From NCBI GenBank assembly GCA_948146395.1, contig OX411544.1, positions 60,473,856 through 60,537,855 on the forward strand: DNA of 64,000 nucleotides, given 5' to 3'. The stretch is from Fragum whitleyi (taxonomy: Eukaryota > Mollusca > Bivalvia > Cardiida > Cardiidae). The notes under the pieces are model-generated. The model had not been told where the DNA came from and did not search any database. It saw only the letters and a list, made by a program, of their open reading frames with translations. Shown piece by piece: positions 29,875 through 42,069 of this stretch (its first letter is position 1; the number at the start of each line of letters is the position of its first letter). A program made the position numbers and the translations under genes.

Positions 29875-30690
29875 GTCATTAAGGCCCCTTTTCTTGTGAT
29901 ATGGCTTGGATCCTTCCCATTTTCAATAAGGTTCATCCTTCTGACCTGACAAACATCCTGACCATGTTTCATGAAGATTGGGCAATATTTGTGGCCTCTA
30001 GAGCATAAACAAGAAAATTGTCTTTAAGGCCCCTTTTCCCTTGATATGACATGGATCCTTTCCATTTTCAAAAGGGTTCATCCTTGTGACCTGGCCAACA
30101 TTCTGACCAAGTTTCATGAAGATTGGGCCATATTTGTGGCCTCTAGAGTGTAAACAAGAAAATTATCTTTAAGGCCCCTTTTCCCTTGATATGGTATGGA
30201 TTCTTCCCATTTTCCATACGGTTCATCCTTGTGACCTGACAAACATCCTGACAAAGTTTCATGAAGATTGGGCCATATTTGTGGCCTCTGGAGCGTAAAC
30301 AAGATAAATATCATTAAGGCCCCTTTTCCTGTGATATGGCATGGATCCTTCCCATTTTCAATAGGGTTCATCCTTGTGACCTGACAAATATCCTGACCAA
30401 GTTTCATGAAGATTGGACCATATTTGTGGCCTCTAGAGCGTAAACAAAAAAATTGTCTGTAAGGCCCCTTTTCCCTTGTTATTGCATGGATTCTTCCCAT
30501 TTTCAATAGGGTTCATCCTTGTGACCTGGCCATTAATCTGACCAAGTTTCATAAAGATTGTGCAATATTTGTGGCCTCTAGAGTATAAACACTAAGATTG
30601 TTGACGCCGGACAACGGACGACACACGACGGACATTCAATGATCACAAAAGCTCACCTTGAGCACGATGTGCTCAGGTGAGCTAAAAAGT
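29875..30690 (+). mobile_element. Duplicated right part of the ~145 bp-repeat Helitron-like element
   Basis: Five to six units followed by the terminal hairpin and GGTGAGCTAAAAAG, collinear with 23700-24515. Its left part is missing because the duplication starts inside the array. Confidence 0.8.
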
Positions 30691-31658
30691 TACATTTTTT
30701 TTCTTTAGAATCCTGACTGAGTAATGTTTTATTATACCCTCTGCAAATGACATCATCTACAATTTGAGGGAAATAAAACATAAGTTATTCCCACTAACAT
30801 CGTCAATGTTATCTCTATTTAATGTCGGGTTAACAAGTGCTATTTGACAAGAAAGAGAGAAAATCTTAAGCAATATCCGCAGTTCTAAAATGTTATAATT
30901 TCAGCCCCCTTTAGCTATAGATTAGTCATGCAACAACTTGCTGCATCCTCATCCTTGAGGCTTTAACACATGCTAGATTTTCTTATACAAGCACCCTTCC
31001 TTTAAGTACCTTTCCCTACTTTTTTTTTTCAAGACAACCCCATTTCAATTGATAAAAGAATAATTTGTACGAAAAGCAAAAATATTTTTTCCCCTATTTT
31101 AGGTTGGTTTAAGCCTATTTATTTTACATCAATTGGGAAACTAGTTCTTACAGCTTAGATTAATCCCTCTTGATTCTGCTTCCTGGATAATTCACCAGTA
31201 CTTGCGCCAAAGGTGTGGGCCAATGAGAGAACCAAGATCGATAGCCGCAGCATGGTTGGCACAAAACTTGTACATATTTTATGAAATATTATCTCTATTA
31301 CTATAGACTTTATATTGGGGCTGAGTTGAATGGGCCGATTTATTCATTTGGCGATGTTGACAGGTAACCCATTACTCCTTGGATCTACAACTTCTACTCA
31401 TGGATCCTTCCTGACAGTACAATTCTGTAGTGAAAGAGAAAGTAGACTTCCTACTTCCGTTGCAGGGTAAAAGACTAGCAAGGGCCCAGTTGCCCATGGC
31501 CCCTAGATTTTGGGCTGGGCTCCTAGATTTTTAGGGAAAATGCCTATTCCCTAATGTTAAATATTGAATTTTCGTAGTCTGGGCCCCCAAGTTAAAATTT
31601 TTAGTCTTTTTCCCTGTGTTGTTTACTACATCCAGGTAATGGAGACATCTGATTGGCT

Positions 31659-31831
31659 TATGGCGTATCTCTTGTCTGGCGCAGTCAGGTTCTCCCGGCA
31701 TGCGTTCAAATCCCCCTTCTGACACCATTGAAGTAATTAAAAGGCAGAAAAGATGTGCCCGACTTGGTACTAAAACCCACGACACCCGGAACACTAGCAT
31801 GGCGCTCTACCAACTGACCTAACCAGGCACC
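31659..31831 (-). mobile_element. tRNA-like SINE head, copy in duplication unit 2
   Basis: Same as 25484-25656, essentially identical. Confidence 0.5.
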
Positions 31832-31926
31832 TTATGAATAAATGAAGAAATGAAATCGGTAATGAAGAAATGGCAAGATATGTGGGAAAAGTCTAAAAAG
31901 GAAGACACCTATTCAATCACAGGACA

Positions 31927-32238
31927 ATGGTTAATCATAAAGTAAAACATAAATTTGCAACAACGAAAGGAGCATCCATTGTAGCACAGTTGAGGTCAGG
32001 ATATGTAAGGTTGAACGATTATTTGCACAGATGTAATTTACAACAGGATAGCCGATGTCAGTGTGGAGAAGTAGAGACTGTAAAGCACTACTTGATAAAG
32101 TGTGGTATATATGAAAAGGAACAGATGAGAAGAAACTTATATGAAATCTGTGGAATTATTCATTTAGACATTAACTTACTCCTGGATGCCAAAGAGGATG
32201 ATGAGTTTAGTGCTTGGAGAAGTGTTATTTTGTCTTGA
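31927..32238 (+). pseudogene. LINE C-terminal fragment (zinc-knuckle tail), copy 2
   Basis: Duplicate of 25752-26063 with two residue changes (N to D in RLNDYLHR, H to L in INLLLDA). Both copies remain open, which fits a recent duplication rather than selection. Confidence 0.65.
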
Positions 32239-32702
32239 CTAGAAATTTTTGTGGTAGAAACAAATTGTTTCTCTACACCAAATCAAAACTAATTGCACAC
32301 CACATTTATACCGTGAGAAAGTACATGTGTTTGTTTTTACTAAAGAAGAATACCTGAGAGGATTTATGGCTTATTGGCCGAATACCAGAAATACCAGAAA
32401 AGCGTCTGGTCATGGGCCTACCATCTGTCAATCACTATATTTCTCTTCCAAGTTGCATTTGTCTCAAAGCAATGGTAGAATGGTAGAATTATTGGTGGTG
32501 TAACTCATAATGCATTCATTCGGTAACCCATTCATTTGTGACTGCAAAATGCCGGATTGTAGATGCTTAGCAGCTTTCTTGTTAAAGTCAGTAGTCTAAC
32601 TTGAGTGCATGAATAAAATTAGAACTAAAACGACTTTTTCTTAAAATTACTTTGTACAGTGAAAATATGAAGAGCCATGGTATGCAAAAGAACAAATTAA
32701 TA

Positions 32703-35177
32703 GGGGACTTCGGCACAGGTATTGATGACGTCATCAAAATATGAGTGGTTGGCGTTGCCAACCATTTTTACATACACAAAGAGCAAAAAAATCCAATTTT
32801 CCTGTAGAAAGATTATACATTTGTAATGATTAATTCTAAGAGAAAAAAATTGTCAAAAAGTCGATAAATCACCCCTTCTTTTGGTTATGCAGTTGTCATC
32901 ATGTGACAATGTCTTTCAAACAAATACTTTGTGTTGAAATATAACCACCCGGAGAGGCATATGAATCCAAATGAATCGTAGTTGAGAAACCATAGTATCG
33001 GAAATAGGACACAAATAAAGCTGTACTTACGCTATTTTGGCCACTCAACAACAAGATGTGTCATATCCTACCTATTCCGCGTTTATTTGAATTTTAATGT
33101 TGAATTTTCTTTATCCCAGTTAAGATATTTATCCTGCCTTAGATCATCCAAACATAGATTTAAGTTTTGAATTTATCCTTAATGGTTCTTACAACATAAA
33201 TCCAGTCATTTTTACCTAGGAATATTGAGAATCGTCAAAAGCTGTCTAAATATTAAATCCAAATTGATAAAGATGGAAACACACACACATGTTCAGAAAT
33301 TAAGGTCATGTTAGATAATAAGCGAATGTAGCAAATCCAAGACATTCGGATGAACGGCTTTTCGAACACTTACTGTTAGGTATTAAAACCCTAACGGAGA
33401 AATTTCATTATGGGACATGAAAAAATCGGGGCTTATCACACAAACATGTGTCATACAGTTTGCCTTTCCTAACCAAATGATCTATACTACACGGCGTATC
33501 TCTTTGATCTGACCACAACCGGATGCGCAAATCAATATTGTCAATGTCATAAAACGGTAGCCGCTTATCACACACACGTGCACGGGCCATAAAGATCGCC
33601 CTTTCTTACGCAACGTTTTATATCACGTTCCTAATTTCCTTTGATCTGACCGTGGTCATGCACCAATCAATAAGCCATGTCATACGCCACTGATTGTTTG
33701 CTTTCAGTTTGACACAACTAGTCCTTAAAGCACAATGTGTGAAACTTGGTTGACACATCAAATATTATGCTTAATCTTACATAGAAATAACATGCTGTCA
33801 TACAAAAATTCAAAATATTCCACATGCTTCAAACCATTGCAACTAAAGAATTGTAACATTCGACTAATTGTAATCCTCTGAAGGCCCATCTCGTTGAAAT
33901 TAAAGAACTATTACAGTCGCTGAAATCGTTGTAATAATAAGGAGAAATGTAGACTTCCAACCAATCAAATTATTGACGGATCCAGAGCGGGTTTGCAGTG
34001 AGGAGTGAAAGGGGGTGTCATTCAATTATCATAGAGAAATTCAATTTAAACTGGGCACTAATGGGAAAAGGCACCATCTATATTTTAAGTTCGAAACCTC
34101 TTTAAACAAATCTTTTATCCACCACGGCCAAAGATATAAATGTTATCGATATGATAAAATCAAATTCATTTATAATTTGCAATAAATAGATTACATTCGT
34201 TCGTTCTTCCGTTCTTTCTTCCGTTCGTTCGTTCCTTCCTTCCTCTCTTCCTTCCTTCCTTCCTTCCTTCCTTCATTTCCCATTACATGCACAATGTTCC
34301 TTCATTCGTCTGAAGTTCTGACTTTCGTAAGTCATTCACTTATCTGTGGTTTTCCAATGATCCATCAATCCATCCATCCGTCCGACCACCCGTCCGTTTG
34401 TCCGTCCATCTTACAAGCTGACTTTATTCATATATTCGTCGGTCATGGAACAATCTTAGTATCATTAAAAATCTTCAGTTTGAACGATTTGTTTTCCAAT
34501 ATGTCAATCAGCGCAAATCGAATACCTTTTCACTGTTTTTCAACAAGGTGAAAGGGTTTGTCAAACAAATAATCGATAATGACACCACTTGTCATTCAAG
34601 AATCAATATTCCCTAATTATGGAATGTCATTAGGCATCTTATGAAAATTGTAACATGCCGAAATTTTTGTAATAGTGTTATAGATATTTTTGGATATATA
34701 TTTTTTATGGTTATATTTTGAGCGATTGGGAAAGACTATCAATGCCGATTTACCGAACGAGTTTGTTCGCATAATCAATCAAAACATAAATCTATTTTTC
34801 TTTTAATAATAATAATATTTAAAAAAAAAAAAAAAAACATTAAATCAGGATTAAATAAAAACAAGAAAAATCGGCGGTGAAAAATGATTAATGTTTGCAG
34901 AAAATCAACCAAATCGATGTTATTTCTTTGTGATAGTGGTGTTTTCAAAGATGGATATTAATTCTAAATTCGTGTCATTTTCATTACAAACATGTTTTCT
35001 GAAAAGTTCGAATGTTTGACTTTTCAAAACTATATTGGTTTGATACCATTTTCTACAAGCGAAGCGAAAAAAAGTGGTTTAGATTGGGCGATATTTACAT
35101 AAATTAAATAGAGCTGGGCGATTCAACGCCAACCATTTTTATTGGCTAGTGGGCTATGACGTCATACCGAAGTTCCC
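32703..35177. mobile_element. 2.5 kb TIR element, copy in unit 2
   Basis: Duplicate of 26528-29025, with a shorter pyrimidine tract and small indels. Confidence 0.65.
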
Positions 35178-35355
35178 TATAATACAGAGAAACACGAAAT
35201 CAGATGACAAACTGTACATTTTCTATTTCAAAACATGTCAAGCACAAAGCTATCTAAACTTCAAGATGGCATCGCTTGCTTTATATCAACAGAAATACCT
35301 TTATGGGCAGTGTCACTCGCACTAGCTGTGGCAAAGACAGATACCGATTCCTTAC

Positions 35356-35431
35356 GTCGTGACGTTTTCCTTTTATGCGGAGGCGAAGTTGAATGATTAC
35401 TGTCAGTCCCCAATCTACTTCGGGTCTTCAT
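35356..35431 (-). pseudogene. ETAA1-like exon 1, distal duplicate
   Basis: Identical to the proximal exon 1 over its coding part, with the same ATG (35431) and donor (35356/35355). A 4.3 kb element is inserted at a TTAA 125 bp upstream of the ATG (35556-35559), separating it from its original flank. It could still splice to exon 2 if transcribed, giving the same N-terminus from a second promoter. I list it as a duplicate rather than part of the main CDS; it is not visibly broken. Confidence 0.6.
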
Positions 35432-35559
35432 TTTAAGCTTGGAGCACATCCCAAAGATACAGATTGCATAACGGAAACATTTTCTTGTTCATAAAATGGT
35501 TAAACTTTGAATATTTTGATATATTTTTGTGGTTGTTTTTGTACTTCCCACTCCATTAA

Positions 35560-38500
35560 GGGTTCGCCGCAAATATAAATGGAGGCCATTTGTATTTTTG
35601 GCCAACATTTTATATGCAAAATTAAGGCTTTTCTTTATGCAAAGTCAACTGAATATGTTATAAAATGTATTAAAAAGGGGAAATGAAGATGTTTTTGATA
35701 AAAATATTTGTAAAGAATGCTTTTATAGCTTAAAACAGAGTTCCACATTGCACTTTCGCATTTGCATCCATTTGAAAAATGTACCGATGCATTTGGGACA
35801 AAAACTTGCAGACGTCAACTGGAATATCCAGAGTACAATCAACGAGGCTTACTTTTGGCTAAAATGCCTGTGGGAAAGATATTTCGGCGTTGAAAGACAC
35901 GTGTTTATTTTCAAGGAAACATGGCAGCCTTTTTTTACAACAACAAAACATGTAAACAAAGATGTTTTAAGGAATTGCAACGATCGTATTCCTTGAAAGC
36001 CACAGGTGACCGTCCATTATCACTCTTGGGCATTTCTACTTAAAAAATGAGACTAAATTTACCTTGATTTCTACTTAGAAATCCTTGCTATTGTTCTGTT
36101 TTTCTCAGCTGTCAAATAAAAAAACTGCCGTGGGAAATTTGTTATGAACCGCTTCACCGAAAAAGAGATAAAAATATCACTCCTCTAAAAAAAATAGAGT
36201 GGGACCTTTCATAATTATTTGAGAGCAAGTTAAAACGGCCTGAAGTCAAAACGGCCCAAAGTCAAAACGACCCCAAATTCGCTAAAACCAGTCAATACCA
36301 AGTCAAAACTTTTACTCATTTGGTCAAAAAAGCAAAAATTAATTTTTTATGTCATATAAGAATATATACAATTAATGGCTCGATTTATACATTTTATACA
36401 TCTTTTTTTTAATAAGATCACAAATTAAATAGCTTTATTTTTTGGTTTATTTCAAAACAAATACACCTCAATTTACTTTTTTCAGTCTCTCACATTACAT
36501 CTATAAAGGTTTGTTTCAAATTAAAGACCAATACCCTTATTCATATAAATGTGTTATTATTATAGTCCGATTGCCTTGTATAAGGACCGGTGTTTTCACC
36601 AATGACACAAAAATACGTTGGTAAAATCTTTTGTATGTAGTAATATCTTAATTTTAGCTTAATCCAAATTAATTTTAGACTATAAAATGGTTCCAGAATG
36701 ATGCTTTTGTCTACTTAGTAAATGATAATTTTTCGCATTTTCCACTCTTAAGTCTGCTAAGTAGTTAGAATATGTACACATATACTAAAAACTTGTGTTT
36801 TTATACTAAACTTTTGACACAATAAATGACCAATTTTCTTTTGTTGGGTATGCGTATTTTCATATCGACGGTACCCAATTTTAAACTAAAATATCACGTA
36901 TTTTTTACCGTTCATAACTCGCTATTTACTTGTTATATCTCGTGAAAAACGCAACGATTTCGTTAAATAATCCATGATTTGATTGGTCCGAATTAGAGAG
37001 TACAGGGTTCATCCATGAAAAGTTATAGGCGAGTATCAATATCTTGTCAAAAGGTTCACAAACAAAGATAGGACACACTCATTCTAATATACTTTACGAG
37101 TGAATTACACAAACATAATTAATTTTATAGAAATACTCGATATTATATATTAAAAAAAACGGCTCCTTTAAAATCATCCTCTTTTGATTCGATGCAAATT
37201 GGTACCTATTTTGAGAAAGACACTTCACTTTTCCTTATAGAAACAATAAGTTGTAATAGGCCAGGAGTTTCATGTACACGGACAGACAAAATCATTATTT
37301 TACTTTCAAAAATCCTGAAAACATATTTTTTCATGGTAATAGATTGAAAAAAAGATATTACGATAAACAAAATTTGCGCTTGAAAATTACTTTTAATTAT
37401 ATTGTATCATTGTTATTGAGTTCAAAAGACAATCCAAGTGTGGGCGGCCCTTTTTTGACGTTTCGTTTGCGAAATCTACCACTTCAATTCAAACACGAAT
37501 AAAATATTGGGATTTCATACATCAGAATGAAAATATGACTTCTTTAATTGAGCTTTAGCCTTTGAGTAATTTCAATTGAACAAAGGAGACACCATCACAA
37601 GCTCTATTGTGAAATTTTGCCCTACTATTAACAAGGAATTGTGAAGAACATGCTGATAATAATGTGGTCATAATCATACTTTATATTTTGCAGCAAATCG
37701 TATAAAGAAAGACTGTGACACCAATATTCATATTGGTGAAATGAATCAAAGTCAAATTAACTACACCACACTTCTTTAAAAAACGTTTAACTAAAATTTG
37801 TCTGTCTTCTTATCTTCCAAAGAAGTCTCTCCCCGCTCACCGCTCTGTGGGCGCCTTTATATACCTCTTGTATGTATACATTCCTAACAGAACAAGGTCA
37901 CCTGATCTACCCACACATTGGCATGCTGCCCAGCGGCTCGCTATCTGTTGTAAATAGTTTATGAGCGAATAATCAGACCACATTTAAAGACAGGTATGGT
38001 TGAGTCATTCAAAAAGGAGGCTCGCAGAGATTGAATGTTTTACATATCTAATTGGATATATTCAATATAATGCCAGAAATTTATTTAGACAGTACAGGTT
38101 TAAAAGGGTGAGGCAATTCGAAAAACGTTAATTTGTACTTTTTTTCAAAATGAAAAAAAGTAACACTTAATTTCGTTAATGTTTCCTATTTTCTTCTGTA
38201 TAATCGAAGGACACTTAATACAACTCCCTGGAGGACACCTTTTCCGTATGATAATATATGCATTCTAAATATATACTCTGTACTCTTTTTATAAAACACT
38301 TTATTAACAATAGGTTTATATAAACTCTGTACTCTTTTTATAAAACACTTTATTAACAACAGGTTTTTTTATGATTAAATTGAATGTAATCAAATGTCAT
38401 CTTATTATCCGGTATTTCAAGCGTTTAAGCCTGTTGTCTTGATTATAAATAATGTTTGAAAATGCAGTAATAAATTATCTTTTATCATAACCGTTTTCCG

Positions 38501-39888
38501 CTTGACACAACGAAGAGCTAAGTTTTGGGGATTAGAAACTATGCGTTTTATTAATTTTGAGAGGGAAATAGAGAGAAAGAAGAATAGAGGAGAGAGTCAA
38601 GTTTCTTCAAAATTATAATAATTACTAATCTGAATATCAAAAGTCAACCTTATTAAAAAAAATTCTGGGTAGAAACTGTGTATTCAAAATCTTTAGCATA
38701 TGATACTTTATTTATTAAGCTCCAATAAAAACCATGAAAGTCATAAATTCCGTTCTTTCCCTTTCTTCAGTTTAAACACGCTACGCTCGTACGTGAGATG
38801 ACCAATCAAAGGCCTCAATACATTTTGACCAATGAAACGAGAGGAAGCAACGGACCAATGGTGTCCATGCTTACTTTAGGATCTAGTATCGATAAATGAG
38901 GACAGGCTAGCCAGTCTAAATTAAAATGGGCCTACTTTTTGCACAAGAACAAAAACCGGAAGTGTAGTTGGGTTTTTCCGCGAAAAATCGAAGAAGGTGA
39001 AAATCGAAGAAAACCTGGAAAATCAAAAGCTTAATCGATAGATCAAGGTAGTTTTTGCCATTTTTCTGTTCATTACATCATTCCTTATATGCAGGCAGAA
39101 GGAAACGCCAAATAATTTGAGTAAAATCAATAAAATCAGCCAATTTTGTTAATTTACGCTAAACGTAGATTTCACGTGATGTTTTTACAACAGAAATCTT
39201 TCAAATAATCTTACCTATGGAGACCAAAAGGAACCATACGTATTTCCACTATATTTTGATGGGGTTTTTTTATTTATTTTGCAAATATCAATCAAAAATC
39301 AAAGATTATCATATAGTTTTGATATTCATCTTCCTCTTTAAAGTGAAATTTAATGGTCCCGACGCACAGGTAACAGGTAAAAATTAATTCAACAACTTGA
39401 AATGTTCAGACATAGTATTAACTTGGTCACCATATGTTATGAAGCGGTCTACTTTCTTTCTATGAATGAAATATCATTTGGCGTGGGAAAAGTAAATGTA
39501 AACAAACTCTATGTCTGCCATTTGCAAATTATTTTTCTGGAGTTGGTCATTTTCAGATGCAAAATGTGAGTTATGTGAAATGTTTATGCAAAATTTAAGC
39601 CTCCTTCATTGTTCTTTAGCCTTTCCTCTACATGAAGACATTTCTTGTTTTATCTATTGTGCAACTGAATCTTTAGTTGAACGCAAATAGAAAATGTTGT
39701 AAATGTGTCATATTTTCATGCTTTAAAGACACTTTTTGATATTTTTTCTACATATCCAAACTATTTTGCATTCTTAAGTAATATTTTAAAGCTACTATAT
39801 CAGTTTTGGTCCAATAGATTACTTTGTATGAGTTTTTAATTTCATGTCCATTGACTCAGTTTCTGTGAATTCAAATCGCGGTAAACCC
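35560..39888. mobile_element. 4,329 bp TTAA-flanked non-autonomous element (piggyBac-type)
   Basis: Inserted into copy 2 at a TTAA (empty site at 29404-29407 in copy 1; duplicated TTAA at 35556-35559 and 39889-39892). Ends GGGTTCGCCGC and GCGGTAAACCC are short imperfect inverted repeats. The element has no transposase; open frames up to 82 codons near its left end have no family signature. It carries nested pieces: an LTR-like segment (37714-37985) and, at 38780-38930, an end related to the 40106 element. Confidence 0.8.
37714..37985 (-). mobile_element. Candidate solo LTR with TATA box
   Basis: On the minus strand this 272 bp contains a strong TATA box (GTATATAAAGGCGCC, near 37850-37865) followed by a G-rich start-site-like region, and ends 'TTGGTGTCACA'. 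It is bordered on both sides by AAAGAC on the plus strand (37708-37713, 37986-37991), a possible 6 bp target duplication. The termini are not canonical TG..CA at the 5' side. Alternative: a promoter fragment captured by the element. Confidence 0.35.
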
Positions 39889-40105
39889 TTAAAGACAACA
39901 TAATGTCCACGTTTTTCTCAAAATTGAGAGCTTGAAATAAAACAAATATTATCCACCAAAATTGAACAGTTTGTTTTTTTGTTTGTATATTTACAATATC
40001 AGATGAATATTATTAATAAGAATTTAATTTAAACATTTGCAGTTTTAACTTTTACTGCACATTAAGATCAAAATGTAGACTGGATATTCAACAAAAGCAA
40101 ACTGT

Positions 40106-40484
40106 TGACTGGCGAGCCTGTCTCAATCTATCGATATTGAGACAGGTAAAATCTAATGTAAGCATGGATACCATTGGTCCGTTGTTTCCTTTCGTTTCAT
40201 TGGCCAAAATGCATTGATGATTCTGATTGGTCGTATTACATATGGGCGTGGCGTGTCGACAAATGCCGTGTACAAAACGATATAATAACGCAGACAGAAA
40301 TAAGGGTTTATTGCAGTTAGATACCCGATTTCAATTATATAGATGAGAGAGACCGCGGTTTATGAATCGAGTGTCATGTATATTCAGCGTTGAAACATCT
40401 CGGCTCCCTTCTTTCCGTAACATGTATAAGATAAATATTCAAATTCTCTCTTTCTCTTAACTCTATTTTATTAAAATGATTCCC

Positions 40485-40516
<32 letters not shown>

Positions 40517-40783
40517 GTAAAGCTTATTACATTTTCGATGGGCCACTTAAGTCACGCAAGTATAGTAAGAATAAAACTGTAGTTGCGCGGCTTTGGTAGC
40601 ACATCGATGATTAATTATCCAAATTATTTTCTTATGAAAACTGAGCGGTATTTGCACACTGAGAGAAATCTTCACTATCTTAGTTATCAAACATATCAAT
40701 TTTAATGTTTTTGCATTAGAAAGAAATGGAACCTGAACCTTATGACAGAATACATACTTTAATTGCACGTTTAAACGAACATG

Positions 40784-40816
<33 letters not shown>

Positions 40817-41923
40817 GTAAATAAAGTGTTGATTCCTTTCACTTAGTCTATCGCGTCTCGCGCTGTCTGATAAGTGATAATAAATTTCCCTATATCGCAA
40901 CATGAGCAACAGAACAGAAATTTGTGGAATTTCCCGAAAATTCCATTAATTTTCCGGGTTTAGACTACTTTCATTTTTCGACAGTCAGTGAAGAACTCTT
41001 TGATGTCACGATGCGTCTGAAATATGTTGTTTTTTTAAAGATTTAATTTACAAAAATCAGCTCTTATTTTTTTATTTTTTTTTTTTTATTTTATTTTGTT
41101 TTTATTTATTTTTTTTTGAAATTATAGAATTTTTATGATTGTTCCTTCTGTGAAAGCCACTGATTTCGCAATTCAAATTGCCAAAATAATCACGAAAGAT
41201 TGATGAATATCAATAGAGAAATAAATAAATAATACATACATGTCGAGAAAATAAACAATGTCATGCCGTATAAGAGTAACGTTAGATAAGTAGATAAGTG
41301 TTTGTCGGAAGAAATAACAAGAAAAAAAGCTTTGTTTGGTTTATTTGTAAAAATGTTAAATGGCGAAGCGTGATAAAGTTTTGTATTTATGAAAATCTTA
41401 TGCTTTACATGCAAAATTTCGGTGCTTTTTAACCACAAACATTGCATTCGGAAAAAGAACAAAAAAAAAACCCTTTCAGGTAACCGAATGCGGGTAACAT
41501 AAAAATATTCAATCAGTGTTCTAAACGTTTCCGTTCCAAACGAATGCTAATGTCACATTATAAAGATATGTGTAAATATAAGTTTTTCTGAGCATCAACT
41601 TTATCATAATTATTTTTTTTTTCACGTCAATGATGAAATAAGATTGATCATCAAAATAAAAAGATCTATAAGTGAACAAATAGCGGTAACGATACAGAAT
41701 ATAATATAATAAAGTCATTTCCTTCCCATCTTCACGAGTCAAGGGATATCGAACCATACAATCGTCCATAACCCTCGGTTCGACAAGATATTTTCTTCCA
41801 ATAAACTCCGCCCATCTTTGCGCATGCGCACTTGTTACCATGCAGAAACCTGCATGGTAAAAATTAGGTTTTTCCTGTCCCAGTATCGGAGGGTAGCGTA
41901 GATTGGGACAGGTTAACCAGTCT
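40106..41923. mobile_element. 1.8 kb TIR element with 10-11 bp target duplication
   Basis: Inserted in copy 2; AAGCAAACTGT flanks both ends (40095-40105, 41924-41934), with the empty site in copy 1 near 29612. Ends TGACTGG..CCTGTCTCAATCTA and, inverted, AGACTGG..CCTGTCCCAATCTA. It contains two poly(T) tracts (40489-40516, 40791-40817) and no recognisable transposase. The first 150 bp are homologous to 38780-38930 in inverse orientation, so this family has at least two members here. Target-duplication length suggests a Mutator-like or related superfamily (inference). Confidence 0.75.
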
Positions 41924-42069
41924 AAGCAAACTGTAGACTGGAATATCTTCCTTTCATTGTGTTTTAATCTCACTGACGGCTGTTATTCTTTTTTTCCTTT
42001 GTTTAATGTTTACAATGTTAGCGTTTATGTTTTCTAAAGTAAACAGGTCATTATAACTTTACCTTAACT

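Noticed and set aside
23939..30506. 130-codon minus-strand frames with KMGRIHAITREKGPYRQF
   Set aside because: Translation of the ~145 bp Helitron-like repeat units, present in both duplication copies.
35748..35996. 82-codon frame near the left end of the 4.3 kb element
   Set aside because: No transposase motif (no DDE pattern, no zinc finger); treated as chance.
37830..37870. Promoter of a host stress gene
   Set aside because: The TATA box is convincing but no coding sequence follows downstream on that strand before the element end; an LTR or captured promoter fits better.
40547..40909. 120-codon frame with a lysine run
   Set aside because: The lysines are a poly(T) tract on the other strand; the frame lies in the 1.8 kb TIR element and has no family motif.
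41521..41973. 150-codon minus-strand frame
   Set aside because: Crosses the boundary of the 1.8 kb insertion and its target duplication, so it cannot be an ancestral gene; composition not gene-like at the C-terminal half.
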